Made by a program: the position numbers and the translations under genes. The notes beneath the pieces are model-generated. The model saw only the letters and a program-made list of their open reading frames with translations, made no database searches and was not told the origin of the DNA. From Thermococcus sp. (lineage in GTDB: Archaea; Methanobacteriota_B; Thermococci; Thermococcales; Thermococcaceae), in contig WAPO01000026.1 in NCBI GenBank assembly GCA_015520705.1, positions 1-37,296 on the forward strand: DNA of 37,296 bases, read 5' to 3'. Below, piece after piece: positions 17,961-25,908 of this stretch (position 1 is the first letter of the stretch; every line of letters starts with the position of its first letter).

Positions 17961-18301
17961 AGTGGGGGATAGTCATCGTTCAAAAAGATATAGCCCAGAG
18001 GAGTGCCACCATATTCAAAGCTCTCTCAAGTCCAATAAGGTTAAAGATACTTGCATTATGTTTGGATGGAGAAAAGACAAGTAGAGAACTCCGGGAAAAA
18101 CTTGGAATCTCAAAACCCCTCTTAATTTCACATCTCCGAAAGCTGATAAGCAGTGGTCTCTTGGAGTATCGGGTAGAATTTGATGAGAGGAGAATGATTG
18201 TCAGAAAGTATTACAGAACCAAAAACGTTGACCTCTGCATGATGGCAATCTTACGAGAAATAATAAGAGAATTAAAATTAGGGAGCTCAAATCAAAAATA
18301 G
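17957..18301 (+). CDS. ArsR-family winged-helix transcriptional regulator
   Basis: A 114-aa regulator. AQRSATIFKALSSPIRLKILALCLDGEKTS leads into the recognition helix region REKLGISKPLLISHLRKLISSGLLEYR, followed by the wing (DERRMIVRKYYRTK) and a C-terminal dimer helix. No metal-binding Cys pair of classic ArsR/SmtB type is visible; one Cys lies in the first helices and one near the end (DLCMMA). It is the third gene of a 4-bp-overlapping operon whose promoter has a symmetric operator at 17146-17165, so negative autoregulation is likely. Confidence 0.85.
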   Translation: MKWGIVIVQKDIAQRSATIFKALSSPIRLKILALCLDGEKTSRELREKLGISKPLLISHLRKLISSGLLEYRVEFDERRMIVRKYYRTKNVDLCMMAILREIIRELKLGSSNQK

Positions 18302-18339
18302 GTCTGTTCACGTTTTGAAAATTTTAAGCTTACAGCAAC

Positions 18340-19158
18340 CTAACCGAATCTAAATCTTTTTATTAGTTCGGCAACCTTCACGGCATCGAGCGTCTCCCTG
18401 ACATCATGGGTTCTGATTATGCCTGCCCCGTTGAAAACAGCCACCGCGGTTGCCGCCAGGCTCCCTGCCAGCCTCTCCTCAGCTTTTCTCCCGGTTATGA
18501 CCCCTATGAAGGACTTCCTTGAGACTCCCACGAGGATTGGCTTTCCAAGCACCTTCAGCATGTTGAGGTTTGCCAGAATTTTGGAGTCCCACTCATACCA
18601 AGGCGGCCATTCGGGGCGGAAGAAGCCAATTGCCGGATCAACTGCAACCTCCTCAACCCCGTAAGCCTCTGCCACTGTCAGGCTTTCCCTGAGGGCATCA
18701 ATCACCATGTGGATGGGGTCTTTGAGGTTGACCTCCCCTGCATGGGCGCAGAGCACGGCCGGAACACTGTATTCAGCCGCAACTTCAACCATTCTGCTGT
18801 CGCCTTTAAAGCCGGTAACATCGTTTATTATGTCTGCTCCGGCTTTTATGGCCTCCTCAGCCACCCGGGAGTTTGTGGTATCAATGCTTATAGGAACATC
18901 AACGTAGTCCCTTATTGTGCTCACTGCCCATACAGCCCTCCTTATCTCCTCCTCAAGGGGTATCTGCGTCTCCAGATAGGGAGCGGTCGATTTTGCTCCT
19001 ATGTCAATAAAGGAAGCGCCATCCTCCACCATCCTGAGCACGGCATCAATGAGTTCCTTTTCACACCTTTTAACGCTCTCCTTGTAGAAGCTCTCTGGGG
19101 AGACATTGATAACGCCCATAATCCTCGGTTCTTTAAGGTCAACTCCGGCAAACTTCAT
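18340..19158 (-). CDS. Dihydropteroate synthase-like protein
   Basis: A 272-aa TIM-barrel pterin-binding enzyme. Signatures include MGVINVSPESFY, DIGAKSTAP, VPISIDTTNSRVAEEA, DIINDVTGF, VDPAIGF, GVSRKSFIG and the C-terminal RTHDV. In bacteria the enzyme joins p-aminobenzoate to a pterin. Archaea of this group make a modified pterin rather than ordinary folate, so the exact substrate here is uncertain. The start at 19158 has GGTGATATC before it. It is divergent from queE. Confidence 0.82.
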   Translation of the reverse strand: MKFAGVDLKEPRIMGVINVSPESFYKESVKRCEKELIDAVLRMVEDGASFIDIGAKSTAPYLETQIPLEEEIRRAVWAVSTIRDYVDVPISIDTTNSRVAEEAIKAGADIINDVTGFKGDSRMVEVAAEYSVPAVLCAHAGEVNLKDPIHMVIDALRESLTVAEAYGVEEVAVDPAIGFFRPEWPPWYEWDSKILANLNMLKVLGKPILVGVSRKSFIGVITGRKAEERLAGSLAATAVAVFNGAGIIRTHDVRETLDAVKVAELIKRFRFG

Positions 19159-19238
19159 GATATCACCGCAGGGAGTTAGGAAAACCAGATAAAAAAGCTA
19201 TGCCAAAAGTTAAAAGCCAAGCGCGGCAATGTGTGAAC

Positions 19239-20000
19239 ATGAAGCTGATCATGGCCGAGGTCTTCAACAGCTGGCAGGGAGAAGGGGGAAGCGTCAGGGG
19301 AAGTGCATTTGGGAGGAGGCAAATTTTTGTAAGATTCGCCGGCTGCGACCTGAACTGTGTCTGGTGCGACAGCAGAGCCTTCATAAACGCCTCAGAAGTC
19401 GCCCGGTGGAGGTATGAGACTGAGCCGTTCACGGGAAAGTTCGAGTACAGCCCGAATCCTGCGGATGTTGACGAGGTCGTCAATGCTGTTCTACGGCTCG
19501 ATACGGGCGATATACACTCCATAAGCTACACCGGCGGGGAGCCGACGCTTCAGATAAAGCCACTCAAAGCGCTGATGGAGCGCATGAAAGAAGTGGGCTT
19601 CGACAACTTCCTTGAGACCCACGGCGGTTTACCGGAGCTGATTAAAGAGGTCGCCCCGCTCGTTGATTACGCGAGCGTTGACATAAAGGACGAAACAGCG
19701 AGAGCAGCGGAGGACTGGAAGGGGCTGGTTTTAAGGGAAGTGGAGAGCGTTAGGATCCTGAGGGATGCAGGAGTGAAGACATACGCGAAGCTGGTGGTTA
19801 CGGAAGGAACAAAAACCGAAAACGTCCGCTGGTATGCATCCCTGCTGAAAGACACCGCACCCCTTGTAATCCAGCCAAAGGAGCCGATAGACATCAGCCA
19901 GCGTAAGCTCATGGAGCTCTACCGCGAGGCGGCGCTGGTTATGGGCAGAAAAAACGTCGGGCTCAGCTTTCAGGTGCATAAATACCTCAATGTGCTCTGA
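19239..20000 (+). CDS. queE: 7-carboxy-7-deazaguanine synthase (QueE-type radical SAM)
   Basis: Converts 6-carboxytetrahydropterin to 7-carboxy-7-deazaguanine on the way to archaeosine in tRNA. The 253-aa protein has the radical-SAM motif CDLNCVWC (C36, C40, C43), the N-terminal substrate/Mg motif FNSWQGEGG, and the SAM-binding SYTGGEPTLQ. FLETHGG and ASVDIKDE are also typical. The start at 19239 lacks a strong ribosome binding site. GTTAAAAGC at 19209-19217 is TATA-like and would make the ATG nearly leaderless; the ATG at 19251 is an alternative. It sits beside the pterin-pathway DHPS-like gene, divergently. Confidence 0.88.
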   Translation: MKLIMAEVFNSWQGEGGSVRGSAFGRRQIFVRFAGCDLNCVWCDSRAFINASEVARWRYETEPFTGKFEYSPNPADVDEVVNAVLRLDTGDIHSISYTGGEPTLQIKPLKALMERMKEVGFDNFLETHGGLPELIKEVAPLVDYASVDIKDETARAAEDWKGLVLREVESVRILRDAGVKTYAKLVVTEGTKTENVRWYASLLKDTAPLVIQPKEPIDISQRKLMELYREAALVMGRKNVGLSFQVHKYLNVL

Positions 20001-20051
20001 GCTAAGGGTCAAAAGCTAAAATTTAAAAATTCCTTTTCGAATTTCCCTCCG

Positions 20052-20504
20052 ATGGGCACAAAATACTGGAGTGCAGTAACCGCTTCCATTCTCCTTGCTG
20101 CACTGTCCCTCTATACACAGGATTCAGAGGGCTATGTTTCGCAGGTAGCCGCGCTTCTCTCCCTGCTTTTCCTTATTGCAGGGGCTTTTTACATAAATAG
20201 AAGCAAACGCGGAAGTAGCTCCAGAGCTGGAATCCTTGCAGGCCCTCTGCTCATCGTAGCCCTTTATCTCACCTATGGAAATCCTCTCTACCTGCTCGCC
20301 GCCCTGCTTCTCGGGGCAGCACTGCTCTGGAATTCCAGATACTCCATTGTCATCGCTCTATCCTCTGGATATCTGCTGGGCTATCTCGCAGTTCATGAGC
20401 AGCAGTATATTGTCAGGACGATTGGAGGATTTATCCTCGCTGTGAGCATTTTCACAACTGCGGCCGCAATGTATTTCCTTGCAAAGAATCAGATTGATTT
20501 TTAA
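20052..20504 (+). CDS. Small integral membrane protein
   Basis: A 150-aa very hydrophobic protein with about five transmembrane helices (AVTASILLAALSLY, AALLSLLFLIAGAFYI, ILAGPLLIVALYLTYG, LYLLAALLLGAALL, IGGFILAVSIFTTAAAMYF) and a short basic loop (NRSKRGSSSR). No catalytic motif is seen and the family is unknown to me. ATTTAAAAAT at 20021-20030 lies about 25 bases before the ATG and no ribosome binding site precedes it, so a leaderless transcript is likely. Confidence 0.7.
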   Translation: MGTKYWSAVTASILLAALSLYTQDSEGYVSQVAALLSLLFLIAGAFYINRSKRGSSSRAGILAGPLLIVALYLTYGNPLYLLAALLLGAALLWNSRYSIVIALSSGYLLGYLAVHEQQYIVRTIGGFILAVSIFTTAAAMYFLAKNQIDF

Positions 20505-20506
20505 GT
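20496..20506 (+). promoter_or_regulatory. TATA-like element for the sRNA candidate
   Basis: GATTTTTAAGT, at the very end of the membrane protein gene, is spaced to start transcription near 20526, exactly where the terminal stem of the box C/D-like element begins. Confidence 0.4.
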
Positions 20507-20525
20507 TTCCAGAGAAATTCACTCA

Positions 20526-20582
20526 GGCGATGATGACATTGGCCTTTGGGGTAGTGATGCCCGCATCGACCAAGGCTGAGCC
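20526..20582 (+). ncRNA. Probable box C/D guide sRNA
   Basis: This 57-base element in the gap between two genes has the parts of an archaeal C/D sRNA. A short terminal stem pairs GGC (20526-20528) with GCC (20580-20582). Box C is ATGATGA (20530-20536), box C' is GTGATGC (20554-20560, one mismatch) and box D is CTGA (20576-20579). The D guide would be the bases just upstream of 20576 (GCATCGACCAAGG). Box D' is not recognisable, which is the weak point. Such RNAs direct 2'-O-methylation of rRNA or tRNA with fibrillarin, Nop5 and L7Ae. I could not identify the target. Confidence 0.6.
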
Positions 20583-20614
20583 AAAAACTTTTAAGGATTA
20601 CTTCCTCCCAATTT

Positions 20615-21646
20615 ATGGTGGTAATTATCCAGACCCTTAGATGCAGAAGGTGCAATGCCCCGCTGGACGTATCGCCGGAGGATATAATCGTCGTCTGCCC
20701 CTACTGCGGCTTCCCAAATTCCTTCGATGAGGTGTTCGGGGAAAGCAACGCCTTTTTTGCTGAAAGCCTCCCTGAGAAGGAGATTGTCAGGAGATTCTGG
20801 CAGAGGATGAGGAAGGACAGGGACTTCACGGGATCAAGGGACAGAATCAGCGTTGTGAAGGTGGAGGGATTCTACATTCCCCTGTGGTTCGGGAGGGTTA
20901 AGGCCAGAGGCTACGTGAGGTATGAGGTCTATGAAAACAAGGGCGGGAAGAAGAGGAAGACAATCAGACACAGGGAATTCAGAGAAATCCTGACCGTCTG
21001 CGCCTCCGGGAGGAGAAGCGTCTATGACATCGCTCTGGAGGAGCTAACACGGAAGATAGAACGGCTCCATCTTTCATTTAATGACCTCGGGGAGATGCTG
21101 AAGTCCGCGGTGGGTGCGGCACCGCTGAAGGAGCTGGACGTGGAGAGGTGGGAAAGTCTAAAGCTGGACTTTCTGAATACTGAATTCGGCAGGAAGAGGG
21201 CGGAAAAGATACTGCTCGACAGAGCCTCTGACAGAGCCAAGGAGCTTCATGTTCCCAGAGACAATGACCTCCTCAGCTTCAGCTTTGAAGGGACGGTTGA
21301 AGACGTGGCGCTGGTGTTCTACCCTGTGTGGAAGGTTTATTATGACTTTGAAGGCGGGACATACTTTGTCGCCTATGACGGGCACAGCGGAAGGGAAATC
21401 GTGGCCCTTGAACCCATGAGAATCTGGAGAAAGGCCGGCTACCTCCTCATGGCAGTTCTCGGCGTTGTGGTTTCAGGTATTTTTGCGGCCCTCATCGGAA
21501 ATCCCGTCTTCTGGAGGGCCGTGGTGGAGATGAAGAAAGGCGCTGTGATTCCGATTCTCCTTGTGGTGGCAGGCCTCTACTTTGGCTATGAAGTCGCCAG
21601 AGGATACGGGAGGAAGATGAGCTGGGATGTGAGGGTTGAGAGATGA
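20615..21646 (+). CDS. Zinc-ribbon membrane protein, first of a tandem pair
   Basis: A 343-aa protein with an N-terminal zinc ribbon (CRRC near residue 10 and CPYC near 28), a large soluble middle domain rich in charged residues, and two C-terminal transmembrane helices (LLMAVLGVVVSGIFAALIG and VIPILLVVAGLYFGYEVA). The segment before the membrane, LVFYPVWKVYYDFEGGTYFVAYDG, also occurs in the next gene. CTTTTAAGG near 20589-20597 places transcription at or near the ATG at 20615, giving a probably leaderless start. Function is unknown. The next gene overlaps by 4 bp, so the two proteins are probably made together and may form a complex. Confidence 0.75.
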   Translation: MVVIIQTLRCRRCNAPLDVSPEDIIVVCPYCGFPNSFDEVFGESNAFFAESLPEKEIVRRFWQRMRKDRDFTGSRDRISVVKVEGFYIPLWFGRVKARGYVRYEVYENKGGKKRKTIRHREFREILTVCASGRRSVYDIALEELTRKIERLHLSFNDLGEMLKSAVGAAPLKELDVERWESLKLDFLNTEFGRKRAEKILLDRASDRAKELHVPRDNDLLSFSFEGTVEDVALVFYPVWKVYYDFEGGTYFVAYDGHSGREIVALEPMRIWRKAGYLLMAVLGVVVSGIFAALIGNPVFWRAVVEMKKGAVIPILLVVAGLYFGYEVARGYGRKMSWDVRVER

Positions 21647-22593
21647 AGGTGAGATGTCCCAACTGCGGTGCCCTCTTTGAGGCTGAGGAGGAGGGAATCG
21701 CCGAATGCCCCTACTGCGGGTTCAGGATAAAGATCGGCGAGGCGAGGGATTTCATGTATCCCCTTAAAATCCAGAACCCGCGGCACTTCCTTATGAGCTT
21801 CATCCGGCTTCAGAGCATATCACCGAATGACGTTGATTCAAAAGCCCGGATACTGGAGCAGAAGCTCTATTATGTGCCCTTCTACCTTTTCTTCGTCGAG
21901 GCCAGCGGAAGCGCACACCACGGCTATATAAGCTCTGAGGGCTTCGGAAGGGTTGAATTCATGAACTACATTGCTGTTCCCGCTGTGGAGGGTTTTGATG
22001 AGCTCATAAACTACCCTCTGCCCGCAAAGGGAAGGCGGTACTTTGAAAGGAGTGAAATTAAGGGAAAACTGCTTGAAAAAACGCTGGATGTTGGGAAGGC
22101 GAGAAGGGCCGTGATTGAAACCGTCAGCAGATCGCTGAAAAAGGAAGCGGAGAGATACTATCACTGGGGCGGGGTTGATGTATCCCTTGAAACGAGATAC
22201 GCGGAGATGGAAGGGCTGGTTTATTATCCCATCTGGAGGGTCACATACAAATACGGCTTCTTCACATACACCGCATACGTTGATGGCGTTGATGGAAGGA
22301 TTCCCTTCGCTGAATTTCCGATATCGGGCGTTAAACGCTTTGTAAACCTCACCTTTTCCTCGCTTCTCCTCCTGACGGGGGTCTTTACCGGAAAGCTTCT
22401 CATGGGCTACGGGATAACAGCACCTCTGGGAGCAGTCGGGACGGCGGTTATAGGAGCCTATCCCTCCCTCAGGAAGTCGCTCCGAGTAAAAGGCCGGGCG
22501 AGCGAGCACAGAATACTGAACGAAGTCAAGGAGGAGATAATGCCCGAAGAGGAAGCCTTTCGCTTTGCCAGACAGCTCTTCAGGGAGATTTAG
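21643..22593 (+). CDS. Zinc-ribbon membrane protein, second of a tandem pair
   Basis: A 316-aa paralogue of the preceding product: N-terminal zinc ribbon (CPNC and CPYC), soluble domain, the shared segment LVYYPIWRVTYKYGFFTYTAYVDG, then a hydrophobic C-terminal region (LTFSSLLLLTGVFTGKLLMGYG and an adjacent stretch) and a charged tail. The ATG overlaps the upstream stop (ATGA). Function is unknown. Zinc ribbons next to a membrane anchor suggest a protein- or nucleic-acid-binding head on the cytoplasmic face. It is convergent with the DapA-family gene, overlapping by 4 bp. Confidence 0.75.
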   Translation: MKVRCPNCGALFEAEEEGIAECPYCGFRIKIGEARDFMYPLKIQNPRHFLMSFIRLQSISPNDVDSKARILEQKLYYVPFYLFFVEASGSAHHGYISSEGFGRVEFMNYIAVPAVEGFDELINYPLPAKGRRYFERSEIKGKLLEKTLDVGKARRAVIETVSRSLKKEAERYYHWGGVDVSLETRYAEMEGLVYYPIWRVTYKYGFFTYTAYVDGVDGRIPFAEFPISGVKRFVNLTFSSLLLLTGVFTGKLLMGYGITAPLGAVGTAVIGAYPSLRKSLRVKGRASEHRILNEVKEEIMPEEEAFRFARQLFREI

Positions 22594-23474
22594 AGGAGGC
22601 CAGTTTCAACCAGAACTCTCTCCACTTCCTGAATCTCCTCCTCGCTCAGCGGCAGCGACGGCATCCTCGGGTAGCCCACACTGAGGCCCCGCATGTTCAT
22701 GGCCTCCTTTATCGCACTCACCTGATTGAGCCTCTTTACAAGAACCTCGTTCAGATGATTTATGAGAATCTGAAGCTTTCTGGCCCTCTCAAGCTTCATC
22801 TCGGTGAATGCATTGTAGAGCTCGACGCAGAGACGGGGCGCCACGTTTGCAACGGCTACGACAGCACCGCTTGCTCCCAGCATCAATGCGGGCAGAATCA
22901 CATCTGCCGTTCCTGCCAGAACGGCTATCTCATCTCCAACCCGCCTTATCAGCTCTGTAATTCTCCCGATTGAGCCGCTTGAGTCCTTTATACCTATAAT
23001 GTTTGAGTGCTCACCCACGAGGCGTTCGATAACATCTAAGCTTATGTTTATCCCTGTAAATTTCGGGACGTTGTAGATTATCACTGGCGCATCTACCTTC
23101 CCCGCGATTGAGGAGTAGTGTGCAAAAAGCTCGGAGTCCTTCGGCTTGAAGTAGAAGGGAGGGGCTATAAGAAGGGCATCCACGCCAATGTCCCATGCCT
23201 TTCTGGCCAGCTCCAGCGTTTCCTTTGTGGAATTTTCCGTTACACCCGCTATGAGCGGCCGCTCTGTGGCGTTTCTAACCGCTTCGAGAACTCCAAGCTT
23301 TTCAGCCCTGCTGAGGTATGGGAACTCGCCGTTGCTTCCAAGCGTCACAAAGCCGCTTATACCGGCGTCCTCAAAATACTGTATCAGCTCGGAAAGGATT
23401 TCCATGTTGATTTCTTCATCCTCATCGAAGGGAGTTACATGAGGGACAAATATGCCTTCAAGCATTTCAATCAT
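22590..23474 (-). CDS. DapA/N-acetylneuraminate lyase family aldolase
   Basis: A 294-aa TIM-barrel class I aldolase. Y134 (IIYNVPKFTG) and the Schiff-base lysine K163 (IIGIKDSSG) are in family positions, as is GSNGE near 46-50. Members include dihydrodipicolinate synthase, 2-keto-3-deoxygluconate aldolase and sialic-acid lyase. No adjacent lysine or sugar-acid genes point to one of these, so I leave the substrate open. GGGTG precedes the ATG at 23474; an ATG three codons later is possible. Confidence 0.85.
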   Translation of the reverse strand: MIEMLEGIFVPHVTPFDEDEEINMEILSELIQYFEDAGISGFVTLGSNGEFPYLSRAEKLGVLEAVRNATERPLIAGVTENSTKETLELARKAWDIGVDALLIAPPFYFKPKDSELFAHYSSIAGKVDAPVIIYNVPKFTGINISLDVIERLVGEHSNIIGIKDSSGSIGRITELIRRVGDEIAVLAGTADVILPALMLGASGAVVAVANVAPRLCVELYNAFTEMKLERARKLQILINHLNEVLVKRLNQVSAIKEAMNMRGLSVGYPRMPSLPLSEEEIQEVERVLVETGLL

Positions 23475-23578
23475 CCAGAGGTCACCCTTGAAGTAATTAA
23501 GCTTTTTGCCTGCTCCCGGCCGTTAATCTTTTAAACGGTGCTTTTAATAACAAAATGGAATTTAAAGGGGGTGGGAGA

Positions 23579-24904
23579 ATGGCAATGATCGAGGAGGTGC
23601 CTAAGGTTAGCTTCGAGAGGGTCGGAATGCACTCCCACATAAGGGGACTGGGCCTGGACGAGAGCGGAAGGGCCAGATTCGCAGCTGACGGGATGGTCGG
23701 GCAGGTCAAGGCCAGGGAAGCTGCAGGAATAGCGGTTCAGCTCATAAAGAGGGGCAAGCTGGCGGGCAAGGGAATTCTCCTCGTGGGGCCCACCGGCAGC
23801 GGCAAGACTGCCATAGCAATGGGCATAGCGAGGGAGCTTGGTGAGGATGTGCCCTTTGTTCAGATTGCGGGGAGCGAAATCTACTCCGCCGAAATGAAGA
23901 AGACGGAATTTCTGAAGCAGGCCCTCCGCAGGGCAATCGGTGTTAAGATAAGCGAGGAAAGGAAGGTCTACGAGGGCGCCATTGAGAAGATTGAAATCAA
24001 AAAGACGAGGCACCCCTTCAACCCCTATGTTGAGGTTCCGGATTCCGTTCTCATCACGCTGAAGACAAAGGACGATGAGAAGACCTTCAGGGCAGGGAGG
24101 GAGATAGCGTATCAGATACTTGAGCAGGGCATTGAGGAGGGGGATGTCATCCAGATAGACGCTGAGAGCGGGAGGGTCTCAAAGCTCGGCACGACAAAGG
24201 AGGAGGAAGGAATCTTCCTGAAGCGCAGGGTTAACCTCCCAACAGGCCCTGTGCTGAAAATCAAGGAATTCACATATACGGTGACGCTTCATGACCTCGA
24301 CATTGTCAATTCGAGGGCGGGAGGAATACTGAGCCTCTTCTTCGGCGGAGGAATGGAGATCAACGACGAGGTCAGGCAGAGGGTTGATGAGACCGTCAAG
24401 AGCTGGGTGGAGGAAGGGAAGGCGGTTCTGGTGCCGGGAGTCCTGTTTATAGACGAGTGCCACATGCTCGACATAGAGGCCTTCTCTTTCCTCGCGAGGG
24501 CCATGGAGAGCGAGCTGGCGCCGATACTCATCCTCGCGACGAACAGAGGAAAGACAAGGATAAGGGGAACAGATATAGAGGCGCCCCACGGCATTCCAAT
24601 AGACATGCTGGACAGACTGCTCATCATCAACACCGAACCCTACAAGAAGGATGAAGTCAGGGAGATTGTCAAAATCAGGGCAAGAGAGGAGGGCATAGAG
24701 ATAAGCGATGAGGCCCTTGAATATCTCGCCGAGCTCGGAGAAAAGACCAGCCTAAGATATGCTGTCCAGCTCCTCGCACCGGCCCATATCATAGCCGGCA
24801 GAAAGAAGGTGGAGAGAGAACATGTCAAAAAGGCGGAGGAGTATTTCGCGGATATAAGGAGGAGCATAAGCTTCGTGGAGAAGCTTGAGGGGATGCTTCA
24901 GTAA
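23579..24904 (+). CDS. Archaeal TIP49/RuvB-like AAA+ ATPase
   Basis: A 441-aa homologue of eukaryotic RuvBL1/RuvBL2 (TIP49/TIP48), hexameric AAA+ ATPases of chromatin-remodelling and assembly complexes. Visible are the N-terminal SFERVGMHSHIRGLGLDE, Walker A GPTGSGKT (70-77), the family's inserted OB-type domain between Walker motifs, Walker B with D292-E293 (LFIDECHML), ATNRG and the C-terminal TSLRYAVQLL. The start at 23579 is preceded by the strong GGGGGTGGGAG. The archaeal function is poorly defined. The 3' end overlaps the convergent PIN gene by a few bases. Confidence 0.92.
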   Translation: MAMIEEVPKVSFERVGMHSHIRGLGLDESGRARFAADGMVGQVKAREAAGIAVQLIKRGKLAGKGILLVGPTGSGKTAIAMGIARELGEDVPFVQIAGSEIYSAEMKKTEFLKQALRRAIGVKISEERKVYEGAIEKIEIKKTRHPFNPYVEVPDSVLITLKTKDDEKTFRAGREIAYQILEQGIEEGDVIQIDAESGRVSKLGTTKEEEGIFLKRRVNLPTGPVLKIKEFTYTVTLHDLDIVNSRAGGILSLFFGGGMEINDEVRQRVDETVKSWVEEGKAVLVPGVLFIDECHMLDIEAFSFLARAMESELAPILILATNRGKTRIRGTDIEAPHGIPIDMLDRLLIINTEPYKKDEVREIVKIRAREEGIEISDEALEYLAELGEKTSLRYAVQLLAPAHIIAGRKKVEREHVKKAEEYFADIRRSISFVEKLEGMLQ

Positions 24905-25908
24905 TCAGTAGCTGATTTTTTCCCTTCCATTATTCTCATGAGCTTTCTGCAGAGCTTAAGATGGAACTCAAATTCATTGTAGAGACGGTTTTCGTGCTGG
25001 AAAATCAGCTTCAGCTCGTTAAGTCCTTTCTTTCCGCCGAATTCACCGAACACAAGTATTCCGTTGACTTCAATTATACCAAAAACCGCCGCAAGGTTGA
25101 ATATAAGCGTCCTGAGCTGATAGGCTGAAACCTCATGCTTTCCGAGCTTTTCACGGGGATATTCAAAGAGGAAATACTCCAGTCCCTCTATTTCAGCGAC
25201 ATCCGTTATGGCTATGTCAGCGGTCAGGAAGACGACGAGGCTGGGGGTCATGTTGTCAAAGCGTTTGAGGGATTTGACTATGATTTCGTCGTTGTTGTGG
25301 GCTTCCTCCCTGACGCTCTCGGCGATTATAATCCTGTCCTTCAGCCGCTCAAATTCCTTTAGGGCTATATAGGCGGCTTTCCTAGATTTTTTCATCCGCC
25401 TGTTGCTGAGCTCGTTCAGCAGATAGCTGTTTTTAACCGCTCTTTTCAGCTCGGCGAGCTGGGAATGGTGGTATTTGTAGTTCATGGCATTTTCTATTTC
25501 CTTCTGAACACCCTCGGCAACGGCAATCTGATACCTGTCCAGCGGCCTGAAGTTCGAGATGAAGCGGTGATAGAACAGATTGGTATCGGGGGCAAAGACA
25601 ACACCCTTCCTTAGATATTCGTAAAGCTCAAGGCTCTTCTGGAATTCGTCGATATTGTCATACTTCAGTATGCCCGATGATATGAAGCACTCGTAGAAAT
25701 CAGCGTAGCCCGGGAGGTCATAGGCCAGATGCTCGGGCAGAAAGCGGGCAAAATCCCTCCTCTCCGCAAGGGCCTCAACGATGTAACCCCTCTCTGAAGG
25801 CCTCGCCCTGATGAGGGGTATCTCATAAAGGGGATAGCCCACCTGAACCTCGGGCAGGATGTTGATCAGAATCTGAAGCTCCGGCTTTTCAATTATCTCA
25901 CTCCACAT
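24898..25908 (-). CDS. PIN-domain ribonuclease, partner of CARF-like protein
   Basis: A 336-aa protein with an N-terminal region of about 100 residues, a PIN nuclease domain (about 103-245) and a C-terminal alpha/beta region. The PIN acidic set is present: D108 in FAPDTN, E137 in VQKEIEN, D207 in NNDEIIV and D231 in LTADIAITD. It should therefore be an active, metal-dependent RNase. The start at 25908 (MWSEII) follows GGTGATGGG and lies within the last codons of the CARF-like gene (11-bp overlap); ATGs at 25914 and 25917 are alternatives. Tight coupling to a CARF-like sensor suggests ligand-activated RNA cleavage. No antitoxin-like small gene is seen. Confidence 0.8.
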   Translation of the reverse strand: MWSEIIEKPELQILINILPEVQVGYPLYEIPLIRARPSERGYIVEALAERRDFARFLPEHLAYDLPGYADFYECFISSGILKYDNIDEFQKSLELYEYLRKGVVFAPDTNLFYHRFISNFRPLDRYQIAVAEGVQKEIENAMNYKYHHSQLAELKRAVKNSYLLNELSNRRMKKSRKAAYIALKEFERLKDRIIIAESVREEAHNNDEIIVKSLKRFDNMTPSLVVFLTADIAITDVAEIEGLEYFLFEYPREKLGKHEVSAYQLRTLIFNLAAVFGIIEVNGILVFGEFGGKKGLNELKLIFQHENRLYNEFEFHLKLCRKLMRIMEGKKSATDY

